Part shown: one piece after another, positions 1 through 7,859 of the stretch
Layout of the letters: each line of letters begins with the position of its first letter
Numbering within the stretch: position 1 is the first letter of the stretch
NCBI GenBank assembly: GCA_049516395.1
Contig: JBEKTD010000002.1
Location: 372,001 to 436,000 of the forward strand
Source: Fen-1362 sp049516395
GTDB lineage: Bacteria; Planctomycetota; Phycisphaerae; Sedimentisphaerales; Anaerobacaceae
Direction of reading: 5' to 3'
DNA: 64,000 bases
Made by a program: the position numbers and the translations under genes
Notes under the pieces: generated by a model
What the model was told of the DNA's origin: nothing
Seen by the model: only the letters and a program-made list of their open reading frames with translations
Databases searched by the model: none

Positions 1-110
1 TTTGAGACGGTAAGCTCCTCATCAAGCGCAAGGTCCGCAAAGACCCATATCAGCATGGTGAAAAACACCGTAGCCACTATTTTTCTCAATATTCGCCGTT
101 TTATAGTCAT
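1..110 (-). CDS. cdaR: CdaR/YbbR-like protein, N-terminus only (partial)
   Basis: The minus strand opens with ATG at 108-110 and stays open to the window edge, giving 36 residues. They begin MTIKRRILRKIVATVFFTML, followed by IWVFADLALDEELTVS: a short basic N-terminus, one membrane segment at about residues 10-26, then the start of an exported part. This is how YbbR/CdaR proteins begin, which anchor in the membrane and modulate the CdaA diadenylate cyclase. It starts 26 bp after the cdaA stop, the usual cdaA-cdaR order. The YbbR repeats lie outside the window, so the call rests on the N-terminal anchor and on position. Confidence 0.7.
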   Translation of the reverse strand, partial: MTIKRRILRKIVATVFFTMLIWVFADLALDEELTVS

Positions 111-136
111 TGTATAATCAGACAACCCTCATCTGT

Positions 137-955
137 TCAGGATTTTACTTTTGTCGCCTGTGAGCGGATGGCGCCGGTAAGTGCGTCGCGAAGCTCGTCG
201 GCGGAAAGTTTGCGGATGAGCTTGCCGTCGCTGGCCAAAGAAATAATTCCCGTTTCTTCGCTTACAACTATGCACAGGGCGTCTGAGCCGGCGGTTATGC
301 CTATCGCGGCCCGATGCCTTGACCCAAGCTCGAAACCATCGACCGTGCCGGGTTCCGCCAAAGGCAGTTGCACGCCCGCGGCGATTGCCTTGTCGCCCCG
401 TATAACGACCGCCATATCATGCAGGATGGTACCGGGATAAAAAATAGTTTTGAGCAGCTCGGCGGTAACATTGGCCTCCAGACGGACGCCTGTTTCGATA
501 AACTCACCAAGCGCGACGCGTCTTTCGATAACGATGATGGCGCCTGTTTTCGACGAGGCCAACTCGGTAACTGCGCCGACGATTTCCTCGACGGTTCGGA
601 CGACCTGGCGCGAGGAGCCGACAAGGAACCCGCCTCCCGCGGATTGTCCTAATCGCATAAGAGCACGTCGCAGTTCGGGCTGAAATGCCGAAACCGCGAT
701 AACAAGAACAGCGATAAGGAAGCCCTTGTAGAGATATTCAAGACGCTCGAAATGATAACGTTCGGAAATAAGATTCAGGATGAGGACGCCCGCGATGAGA
801 ACGTATGTGACGCCGCGGAAAAGCCGCTCACCGCGAGTGCCTTCGAGAAAATCAACCGCCCAGTAAACAACCAGGCCTATGAGAAATAATTCGATGCAGA
901 CGACCCACCAATCGTAGTTGGCGACTCGTCTGAAATAATCAATGAGGGTCTGCAT
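137..955 (-). CDS. cdaA: Diadenylate cyclase (c-di-AMP synthase), CdaA type
   Basis: Membrane enzyme that joins two ATP to make c-di-AMP. Three hydrophobic segments (about residues 15-33, 45-60 and 70-90) precede a DAC (DisA_N) domain covering the rest, as in CdaA. The GSRHRAAIGI block carries the RHR motif. The other signature, normally LHDGAV, reads LHDMAV here, so the aspartate is kept and the glycine is methionine (checked in the DNA). I chose ATG at 953-955; a GTG at 980-982 would add nine residues but has no visible ribosome site. A small lipoprotein gene lies upstream and a CdaR-like gene downstream, probably one operon. Confidence 0.92.
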   Translation of the reverse strand: MQTLIDYFRRVANYDWWVVCIELFLIGLVVYWAVDFLEGTRGERLFRGVTYVLIAGVLILNLISERYHFERLEYLYKGFLIAVLVIAVSAFQPELRRALMRLGQSAGGGFLVGSSRQVVRTVEEIVGAVTELASSKTGAIIVIERRVALGEFIETGVRLEANVTAELLKTIFYPGTILHDMAVVIRGDKAIAAGVQLPLAEPGTVDGFELGSRHRAAIGITAGSDALCIVVSEETGIISLASDGKLIRKLSADELRDALTGAIRSQATKVKS

Positions 956-1015
956 CCCTTCAGAACTTCCTGCAAAGCGCACGGACCATTAAGTGCCCGC
1001 GCTGTTGTTCCTTGC

Positions 1016-1240
1016 TTACGGCAACTGTTTCTCTGTGAGTGTGCTGGGTTTATCCCAAAGCATCGTCCTGTCAATATCCGACATCAACTCCTGCTGGTTT
1101 ATTCTCAACATCCGGATATGGTCTCTATTGACTTCGTCCGCAGTTTTGCCCTGCTGGTAGAAGAGGCCACAGCCCGTTGACATTGTTGCCAGCGTCAAAA
1201 GAACAACGCCGAGCAAGCTCACAACAATTCTGTTTTTCAT
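1016..1240 (-). CDS. Small lipoprotein of unknown function
   Basis: A protein of about 74 residues. It starts MKNRIVVSLLGVVLLTLATM and then has a lipobox-like STGC with the cysteine near residue 24, so it should be a lipid-anchored envelope protein. The mature part of about 50 residues is charged and probably helical (KTADEVNRDHIRMLRINQQE). GGAG lies 8 nt upstream of the ATG at 1238-1240, so I prefer this start over a longer in-frame one at 1267. It ends 60 bp before cdaA on the same strand and may be co-transcribed. I do not recognise a family. Confidence 0.65.
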   Translation of the reverse strand: MKNRIVVSLLGVVLLTLATMSTGCGLFYQQGKTADEVNRDHIRMLRINQQELMSDIDRTMLWDKPSTLTEKQLP

Positions 1241-1473
1241 TATATATTCTCCGTTGCCACCCGGCAAGCCCCCCGAGGGAGACCATTCCAGAATGTTTAC
1301 TGATTCACGTTTATTATATCATTCAACGGGCTATTTTGTCAATGGCAAAATAGGCAAGATGGCACAAAATGAGCGGCTTAGGGAGCATTTTTTGATATAC
1401 AACCTTGACGATTATAGGGCCAAGCAAGTATATTGGCCTTGTGGTCATTTTATTTGAATAACAGAGAAGAATT

Positions 1474-2502
1474 ATGAAACCGGGCACACCTAAAGAAAAA
1501 TCGCGGGGCAGGATAGGCAGGGTCGTTCAGCTTTTGACGACGCTGTCAAAAACAGGTGCGGCGCCGGGCAGGGGTTACACCGCCGACGAACTGGCTAAGC
1601 TATTCGGCGTCAGCAGGCGCACGCTTTTCCGCGACCTCAGGGAAATTCAGGAGATTGGCATCCAACCAATCCTTTCTTGTTCTCGTCGCGGCTATGCGCT
1701 GGCACCCGAACAATTCCTGCCACCAATAAATCTCAACCTGCAGGAAGCGCTTGGGCTGCTTTTGCTGGTTCATAAAATGCGAAACCAGATTCAAATGCCA
1801 TTCAAACATTCGGCAATGCTGGCAGCGATGAAAATTGAAGGCTGCCTGCCCCCGCGGGTGCGAAACTATTGCGAAAGCGCGCTGGCGCGAATCTCGATAA
1901 AAGCCGGGGTACAGGCGCCTGCGCCGACAACGCCGGGATTAGATAATATATTTACCCTTCTGCAATCCGCCGCGGCACGGCGAAAAAAGGTGCGCGTCAA
2001 ATATGATTCTCTCTATGACGGCAAAATAATTTCCTGTGAGGTATCACCGTATTATTTACTTTATAACCAGCGGGCCTGGTATCTCGTGGGCCAGTCGTCG
2101 ATCCATAAGGCCATACGCACATTTAAGCTTAACCACATACGCGGCGTTGAGATGCTTGATGAACAGGTTGACGGCAACGATGATTTCGACCTCGCCGAAT
2201 ACCTTGGCTGCGCTTGGTCGATGATACCCGAAGGCAAAATGTACCATGTGCGGCTGCGTTTCGCCCCGAAAGTCGCCAATAACGCCGCCGAGGTTAATTG
2301 GCATAAAAGCCAGCAGGTTACGCACAACCCGGACGGCTCGGCAACCATCGATCTCCGTGTTGATGGCCTGGGCGAAATAACTTGGTGGATACTCAGCTAC
2401 GGCGATCAGGTCGAGGTGTTAGCACCAGCAGCCCTGCGTAAAAATGTTGCCAAAATCGCTCACAGGGTGGTCGAAATAAATAACAATCCACAGGAGCCCT
2501 GA
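1474..2502 (+). CDS. HTH and WYL-domain transcriptional regulator
   Basis: Predicted DNA-binding regulator of 342 residues. A winged helix-turn-helix of the HTH_11/DeoR type spans about residues 12-80 (ADELAKLFGVSRRTLFRDLR is the recognition part). A WYL domain follows at about 160-235, with the AWYLVG signature and basic ligand-pocket residues after it, then a WCX-like C-terminal region at about 255-335. WYL regulators often sense nucleic acids or nucleotides and control DNA-repair, phage-defence or stress genes; the target here is unknown. It is divergent from the cdaA operon and ends just before the putative origin region. Confidence 0.85.
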   Translation: MKPGTPKEKSRGRIGRVVQLLTTLSKTGAAPGRGYTADELAKLFGVSRRTLFRDLREIQEIGIQPILSCSRRGYALAPEQFLPPINLNLQEALGLLLLVHKMRNQIQMPFKHSAMLAAMKIEGCLPPRVRNYCESALARISIKAGVQAPAPTTPGLDNIFTLLQSAAARRKKVRVKYDSLYDGKIISCEVSPYYLLYNQRAWYLVGQSSIHKAIRTFKLNHIRGVEMLDEQVDGNDDFDLAEYLGCAWSMIPEGKMYHVRLRFAPKVANNAAEVNWHKSQQVTHNPDGSATIDLRVDGLGEITWWILSYGDQVEVLAPAALRKNVAKIAHRVVEINNNPQEP

Positions 2503-2847
2503 AATCCGACAAATCAGCACCTGTAGATAACTGAGCGATAGCCTGCCAAGAAGTAACAGGTTATCCACCGCCAGCTCAAGAGCGTTGCTGAATATATCTA
2601 CCGACCAGACAAGGGGTAACGTGACTACAGCCACGCAAGACCAACAATTTCACCATTCTTATGAATTCTACTACTAAAAAGACTCCTTATATTAAAACTA
2701 TAACAAATCTTTCCCCACACAGACGTGCTCAGAAAAATAGAGTAAATTTCGCATTAAAACTTATTGAGAAACCGCTGTGTTTCCTGTATTCTTTTATCAC
2801 TAAAAACTATTAATGATTGATTACCAACTTTTAAGAGGGGCACTCAA
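2503..2847. other. Putative chromosomal origin (oriC-like) region
   Basis: This 345-bp gap has no convincing gene. Its left half holds DnaA-box-like 9-mers: TTATCCACC at 2561-2569 (8/9 to TTATCCACA) and TGTAGATAA at 2522-2530 (8/9, other strand). Weaker 7/9 matches lie near 2485 (CAATCCACA) and 2711 (TTCCCCACA). The right half, about 2640-2847, is clearly AT-rich. It sits directly upstream of dnaN-dciA-gyrB. dnaA is not adjacent. That this is the origin is an inference from box-like sites, AT-rich DNA and neighbours; the box number is modest. Confidence 0.45.
2764..2792 (+). promoter_or_regulatory. Candidate sigma70-type promoter for dnaN
   Basis: TTGAGA at 2764-2769 and TATTCT at 2787-2792 are separated by exactly 17 bp and lie 55 bp before the dnaN start. 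Each hexamer differs from consensus at one or two positions. It is a good pattern match only, with no other support. Confidence 0.4.
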
Positions 2848-3954
2848 ATGAAAGTGCAATTTAATAGAGAAGGATTGAGCCAGGCGCTCGCGTTACTGAC
2901 AACAATTGTTCCGGACCGGACACCCAAGCCGATCCTGCGTTGCGTCAAAATAGACGCCGCAAAAGACGGCGTGAGGATATTCGGCACAGATTTGGAAGTA
3001 GGCATAAATTGTCTTTTGCCCGCGGTTGACGTCAAAGAACCAGGGCAGGTCGTTGTGCCTGCCGCTCGCCTTGCTGCGGTGGTGCGCGAGAGCACAGACG
3101 AAACACTGATGCTCAAGTCCGCCGAAGGTCTTTGTGAAATTCGCGGGGCAGACAGCCATTTCTCAATTTACGGCCAAGAGGCGTCACAATATCCCCCCAT
3201 TCCAGCATTTAAGGGCGAGCCGGATGTTGAAGTGTCCCTCGACGCCCTGCGGGTCGGTATTTCACAGTGTCTCTTTGCGACAGCCAAAGAAAGCACCCGT
3301 TACGCAATTAACGGCGTGTTGTGGGAAATAAAGGGAAAGAAATTAACCTTAGTCGCGACCGACGGCCGTCGGCTGGCGCGCAGCAGGGTTAATCTCGCCT
3401 CGAATCCCAGCGAGAAGGTGCTGGCGGCAAAACCGATTGTGCCGGGCAAAACAATGTCGCTGCTGGAAAAGCTCGCCGGGGGCGAAAAAGACAAGGTCGC
3501 CGTCAAATTGGTTGATAACCAGATAATGTTCACCTGCGGGAACGTCGTTGTGTGCTCGAATCTCGTCGAGGGCAATTTCCCGAAATACGAGGATATTATT
3601 CCCGCCGATTACCAGAAAAAGGTTACGCTGCAAACCGATGTCGCGCTCAGCGCGGTAAGAAGAGCGGCGTTATTAACCAGCGAGGAGTCCAGAGGCATAA
3701 AAGTGGCCGTCAGCAAGGATAAGCTGGTATTCTCCGGCAAAGCGCCGGAAACAGGCGACGCCGAAGTGGAAGTCGTCGTCGATTATAAGGGCGAGCCGAT
3801 AGAAATAGGGTTTAATCCCCAGTTCTTGGCTGAGGCCATTCGCGTCATTCGGGAGCCGCAGTTCGAGCTTGAGCTGGGTCAGCCGGATACGCCGGGGCTT
3901 ATTAAGGCAGGGGCTAATTTCCTGCACGTCCTGATGCCGATAAATCTTTCGTAG
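2848..3954 (+). CDS. dnaN: DNA polymerase III beta subunit (sliding clamp)
   Basis: Ring-shaped processivity clamp of the replicative polymerase, 368 residues, the usual length. The three clamp folds run about 1-120, 130-245 and 247-368. Recognisable stretches are FATAKESTRYAINGVLWEI, VATDGRRLAR and the C-terminal LHVLMPINLS. AGAGGGG lies 9-10 nt upstream of the ATG. It heads a rightward block dnaN-dciA-gyrB next to the putative origin. dnaA and recF, which often flank dnaN in other bacteria, are missing here. Confidence 0.97.
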   Translation: MKVQFNREGLSQALALLTTIVPDRTPKPILRCVKIDAAKDGVRIFGTDLEVGINCLLPAVDVKEPGQVVVPAARLAAVVRESTDETLMLKSAEGLCEIRGADSHFSIYGQEASQYPPIPAFKGEPDVEVSLDALRVGISQCLFATAKESTRYAINGVLWEIKGKKLTLVATDGRRLARSRVNLASNPSEKVLAAKPIVPGKTMSLLEKLAGGEKDKVAVKLVDNQIMFTCGNVVVCSNLVEGNFPKYEDIIPADYQKKVTLQTDVALSAVRRAALLTSEESRGIKVAVSKDKLVFSGKAPETGDAEVEVVVDYKGEPIEIGFNPQFLAEAIRVIREPQFELELGQPDTPGLIKAGANFLHVLMPINLS

Positions 3955-3975
3955 GCCTTCACAAGGGATTGTCGA

Positions 3976-4305
3976 ATGGATTCGAGAACACAATATGGGC
4001 GCAGGTCACAACCCGCCCCGCTGGCGGAAGCTCTTGCCGAGGTGATGGAGCCGCGGCGCACGGGCATAACACAGCGTTACGAAGCGGCCAGCCGGCTAAG
4101 CGAGGTCTGGGCACAACTGCTGCCCGAAGAAATGGCAAGGCGTTGCCGGATAGTTGACCTTGCCGCGGGCCTGCTTACGGTCGCGGTTGACTCGCCGTCA
4201 TATATGTATGAATTAAGAATCAGCAGCAATCAGCTTGTCGAACACCTGAAGCGAGAATGTCCCGAGGCAAAGCTTAGGGCAATGAAAATCATGCTTGCAG
4301 GTTAA
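3976..4305 (+). CDS. dciA: DUF721/DciA-like protein
   Basis: Small protein of 109 residues with a DUF721 domain over residues 30-105 (SRLSEVWAQLLPEEMARRCR, LLTVAVDSPSYMYELR, QLVEHLKREC). The DUF721 family includes DciA, which helps load or operate the replicative helicase DnaB in bacteria that lack DnaC. The short basic N-terminus (about 1-20) is variable in the family. AAGGGA lies 7 nt upstream of the ATG. Its place between dnaN and gyrB fits a replication role. The gene symbol is by family resemblance; the DciA function is inferred. Confidence 0.8.
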   Translation: MDSRTQYGRRSQPAPLAEALAEVMEPRRTGITQRYEAASRLSEVWAQLLPEEMARRCRIVDLAAGLLTVAVDSPSYMYELRISSNQLVEHLKRECPEAKLRAMKIMLAG

Positions 4306-4328
4306 TCGCGAGGAGAAGTGATAAGGGT

Positions 4329-6773
4329 ATGCAAGACCATAAATACGATGCGAGTAAAATTAAGATTTTAGGCGGGCTTGAAGCGGTCCGAAAACGGCCC
4401 GATATGTACATCGGTGACCGCGGCGTAGGCGGCCTGCACCACCTTATTTACGAGGTTGTGGATAATTCGATTGACGAGGCGCTGGCCGGCTTCTGCGACA
4501 AAATCAGTATTCAGATAAACGCCGACGGAAGCTGCTCGGTCGAGGATAACGGCCGGGGTATTCCTGTCGAAGAACACAAGGAAGCCAAGAAAAGCGCGCT
4601 TGAAGTCGTCCTTTGCACACTGCACGCGGGCGGCAAATTCGACCATGACAGCTATAAGGTCGCGGGCGGCCTTCACGGCGTAGGCGTCAGCGTCGTCAAC
4701 GCGCTTAGTGAATGGCTCGAAGTCGATGTGTTCAGGGGCGGTAGGAGCTATCACTTCGAATGCCGAAGAGGTATCGCAAAGGGTTCCGTCCGCGAGGTCG
4801 GACCAACGACCAAACAGGGAACCTGCGTATCATTTATGCCTGATGAGGAAATCTTCGGCGATATCGAGTTCCAGTATGATACGCTTGTCAAACGTATCCG
4901 CGAAGTTGCATATCTTAATGCCGGCATACAGATTACTTTTAAAGACGAAAGAAACCGCAAAAAAGAGGTCTTCAAATTCGAGGAAGGCATACGAGCGTTT
5001 GTAAAACACCTCAACGAGGGTAAGGAAATCCTGAATAAGGACGTGATTTACCTGGCAAAAGAAGACAAGCAGGCAGTGATGAGTTGTGAGGTGGCGCTGC
5101 AATATAATACCGGTTACGCGGAGAACGTGCTGGTTTTCGCCAACAATATTCGCAATATCGACGGAGGCACGCACCTTTCGGGTTTCAAAACCGCGATGAC
5201 GCGGACAATGAATTATTATGCAAAAGCGAATAACCTGATAAAGGAAGGCGAGGCCGCGACGGGCGAGGATTTCAGGGAGGGACTTACCGCAATAGTGTCA
5301 GTGAAACTCGCGGACCCGCATTTTGAGGCACAAACCAAGGTCCGGCTCACCAACCCCGAAGCCGGGAGTTTTGTCGAGACAGTAGTCAATGAGCAGTTGG
5401 GCCATTATATCGAAGAGCATCCAGCTGAGGCCAAGCGGATACTAAGCAAGGCAATCCAGGCGGCGGCGGCAAGAGAGGCGGCCCGCAAGGCCCGTGAGCT
5501 TACCAGACGCAAAGGTGCGCTCGGCAGCTCGAGTTTGCCCGGCAAGCTTTGGGATTGCGCCAACAGGGAAAGAACGGGCACGGAGCTGTTCCTGGTTGAA
5601 GGTGACTCCGCAGGTGGCTCCGCCAAGGGCGGCAGGGACAAAAATATCCAGGCGATACTGCCCCTGAAGGGTAAAATTCTCAACGTCGAGAAAGCCCGGC
5701 TCGAAAAAGTGCTCGCCCACGAGGAAATACGAACGCTGATAAGCGCGCTGGGCACAGGAATTGGAATCGATGAATTCGACGTTGAAAAATGCCGGTATGA
5801 AAAAATTATTCTCATGACAGATGCCGATATCGACGGGGCGCATATTCGCACATTGTTGCTGACGTTTTTCTTCAGGCAGATGCCGCAGTTGTTCGACAAG
5901 CAGGTTATTTATATCGCGCAGCCGCCTCTTTACGAGGTCCACGCCAAAGGTCAGAAGAAATCGGAATACATCCTGACTGAGGCGACAATGCACAAGCGAT
6001 TAGTTGACCGCGGCCTGCAGGGGACCGAGCTTACGATAAGAGACATGGGCGGCAAAAAGGGCGCAAAAGAGCAAAAGGTTATCGAAGCCCGGCTGGCCGA
6101 GCTGGTGAAGATTCTTGTTGATATGGAACGCTGTATCGCGGTGCTTGCCCGACGAGGCATAAAATTCGAGGAATTCGTTCACAAACACAGTAATGGCAAG
6201 GGGTTGCCGATGTATCGAATCCACGGCGAAGGACAGGATGAGGTCTTCCACGACAAGGATGATTTCACAAAACGCGTCGATGAGCTGAAGGGCCGCAAAA
6301 AGAAAGACGAACAGGCGGACGACGAAGAAACCTTCGCGGCGGAAGAGCTGCACGAGGTAAGCAGAATCAATGAGCAGGCGAAAAAATTAAAACAGGAATT
6401 CGGCCTGGACCTCAAGGATTTCCTCCTCAAGGCCGAAAGAGCGGTCAGCGGCGAGGCGCTGGCGACCAAATTCCACCTGGTAAACGCCGAGGAAAACTTC
6501 GATGTTGCTTCGCTGGGCGAGGTTTGCTCGTCGGTGAGGAAAATCGGCGGCAAAGGCGTCGAGATTAAGCGGTTCAAAGGCCTCGGCGAGATGAACGCCG
6601 AACAATTGTGGGAAACGACTATGAATCCGGCCACCCGGACGCTGCTGAACGTCAAACTCGATGACGCGGGCGAGGCGGACCGGCTGTTTAGTATCCTGAT
6701 GGGCGAGGACGTCGAGCAGCGCCGCGACTTCATTCGCGACCACGCCCTCGAAGTCCAGTTCCTTGACATTTAA
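4329..6773 (+). CDS. gyrB: DNA gyrase subunit B
   Basis: ATPase subunit of the type II topoisomerase that introduces negative supercoils. The 814-residue protein has the GHKL ATPase domain (KRPDMYIGD near residue 25, VEDNGRGIPV near 75, GGLHGVGVSVVNAL near 115), a transducer domain to about 390, and the TOPRIM domain (EGDSAGGSAKGGRD near 425, DADIDGAHI near 500). After about residue 560 it carries the long insertion typical of Gram-negative-type GyrB, with a charged stretch KGRKKKDEQADDEE, and ends with the conserved RFKGLGEMNAEQLWETTM. Its 3' flank carries a 59-bp mobile hairpin. Confidence 0.97.
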   Translation: MQDHKYDASKIKILGGLEAVRKRPDMYIGDRGVGGLHHLIYEVVDNSIDEALAGFCDKISIQINADGSCSVEDNGRGIPVEEHKEAKKSALEVVLCTLHAGGKFDHDSYKVAGGLHGVGVSVVNALSEWLEVDVFRGGRSYHFECRRGIAKGSVREVGPTTKQGTCVSFMPDEEIFGDIEFQYDTLVKRIREVAYLNAGIQITFKDERNRKKEVFKFEEGIRAFVKHLNEGKEILNKDVIYLAKEDKQAVMSCEVALQYNTGYAENVLVFANNIRNIDGGTHLSGFKTAMTRTMNYYAKANNLIKEGEAATGEDFREGLTAIVSVKLADPHFEAQTKVRLTNPEAGSFVETVVNEQLGHYIEEHPAEAKRILSKAIQAAAAREAARKARELTRRKGALGSSSLPGKLWDCANRERTGTELFLVEGDSAGGSAKGGRDKNIQAILPLKGKILNVEKARLEKVLAHEEIRTLISALGTGIGIDEFDVEKCRYEKIILMTDADIDGAHIRTLLLTFFFRQMPQLFDKQVIYIAQPPLYEVHAKGQKKSEYILTEATMHKRLVDRGLQGTELTIRDMGGKKGAKEQKVIEARLAELVKILVDMERCIAVLARRGIKFEEFVHKHSNGKGLPMYRIHGEGQDEVFHDKDDFTKRVDELKGRKKKDEQADDEETFAAEELHEVSRINEQAKKLKQEFGLDLKDFLLKAERAVSGEALATKFHLVNAEENFDVASLGEVCSSVRKIGGKGVEIKRFKGLGEMNAEQLWETTMNPATRTLLNVKLDDAGEADRLFSILMGEDVEQRRDFIRDHALEVQFLDI

Positions 6774-6783
6774 TTTTGCCTGG

Positions 6784-6850
6784 CGGGCCCCGTTAGAAAG
6801 CTGCGATTTGCCGGAAAGTTCTGTATTACTGTTTTTTCTAACGGGGCGGG
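6784..6850. mobile_element. 59-bp miniature inverted-repeat element, copy 1, with CGGG target duplication
   Basis: The element proper is 6788-6846. It has 12-bp perfect inverted ends (CCCCGTTAGAAA at 6788-6799 and TTTCTAACGGGG at 6835-6846) around a 35-bp core. CGGG flanks it directly on both sides (6784-6787 and 6847-6850), a 4-bp target-site duplication. The core matches the reverse complement of the rlmN copy at 28 of 35 positions. It lies 14 bp after gyrB and as RNA would form a strong hairpin, so it may double as an attenuator. It encodes nothing. Confidence 0.85.
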
Positions 6851-6999
6851 GACGAGAAAAAATTTAGTATTCCGAGTCGAATTTTCTCTTGCAAAGCAAC
6901 ACATAGTTGCACAAAATACCATTGGCGCTTGATGCTCAATTCGTGGGTGTCGAGCGTCGGGGTATCAGGTATCGAGACAAAAGTCATGGAGGCGAAAAA

Positions 7000-7686
7000 A
7001 TGAACGCTAAAGTGCGGATAATAATTTTGGAGATTACACTCTGCGCGTTGGTTGTTGCCGGCTGTGCAAAGAACGGCAATACGGTCCGGGTGGACCAGAA
7101 TGCCAGGATGGCTTCCGATATACGGATGATGGAGTTGAAGAAGGAGCTGGACCAGAAATGGGAAAATCCTACGGCCCATTATGAGATTGGTCAGTTGTAC
7201 CACGCGCAAGGCGACTGGTCGAAGGCGGAGTGGCATTATAATCTCGCGCTGGGTTTTAACCCCGCATATCGCGAAGTTCAGGCCGCGATGGTGAAGCTCC
7301 AGCTTGATAAAGGCGACAAGCCAAGGGCCGACTGGCTTGCAAATAATTATACAACACAGGTGGTTTCAATGCCGGAACAGGTTTTATCGCTGGGCGAGGC
7401 CTTCGAGAAACAGGGGCTGGATGATTATGCCCTTAAGTGCTACACCAGCGCTCTCCAGGCGACGCCCGATTCAGCGCCTGTAAACCGGCAACTTGGCTAT
7501 TATTATTTGCACAAGAACAAAAAGGACCAGGCAAAGGAATATTTTATTCGCAGCTTCCAGGTTAACTCCAATCAGGCGGATGTTGCCGGTGAGCTTGGTC
7601 GGCTGGGAGTGGCGGTCCGGATTCCCGAGTCGCCGCCGCCAAAGCAGCCCGCGACGACGGTTACTCAGCCCGCTCAGCCCAAATAA
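7000..7686 (+). CDS. TPR-repeat lipoprotein
   Basis: Predicted lipid-anchored protein of 228 residues with tetratricopeptide repeats. The signal peptide ends in VVAGC, giving a lipidated cysteine near residue 19. TPR-like helices run about 50-200 (HYEIGQLYHAQGDWSKAEWH, LGEAFEKQGLDDYALKCYTS, LGYYYLHKNKKDQAKEYF). The tail is rich in proline and threonine. The start at 7000 is chosen because GGAGG lies 7 nt upstream; a longer in-frame start at 6907 lacks one. TPRs mediate protein contacts; the partner is not evident. A likely terminator follows. Confidence 0.8.
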   Translation: MNAKVRIIILEITLCALVVAGCAKNGNTVRVDQNARMASDIRMMELKKELDQKWENPTAHYEIGQLYHAQGDWSKAEWHYNLALGFNPAYREVQAAMVKLQLDKGDKPRADWLANNYTTQVVSMPEQVLSLGEAFEKQGLDDYALKCYTSALQATPDSAPVNRQLGYYYLHKNKKDQAKEYFIRSFQVNSNQADVAGELGRLGVAVRIPESPPPKQPATTVTQPAQPK

Positions 7687-7713
7687 AAAAGGTTAAAACA
7701 AACAGGTCTTTAT

Positions 7714-7749
7714 GCCCTGCGGTGAACGGATTTGCTGCGGGGCTTTTTT
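7714..7749 (+). terminator. Rho-independent terminator after the TPR lipoprotein
   Basis: GCCCTGC at 7714-7720 pairs with GCGGGGC at 7737-7743 (seven pairs, one of them a G-T wobble), followed at once by a run of six T. It lies 27 bp after the stop codon and before ftsK. Confidence 0.65.
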
Positions 7750-7859
7750 ATTGATAATCAACAGAAAATCGAGGTTCTTGCCGATAAACCAATAGTTGTT
7801 TTGCAATGTAAGCGGTGGTAATTTTCACGGACGTTATTTATTATCGGACGCTATTATAT

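Noticed and set aside
1254..1457. 67-residue plus-strand ORF before the WYL regulator.
   Set aside because: No ribosome site, no recognisable sequence; it spans the divergent promoter region.
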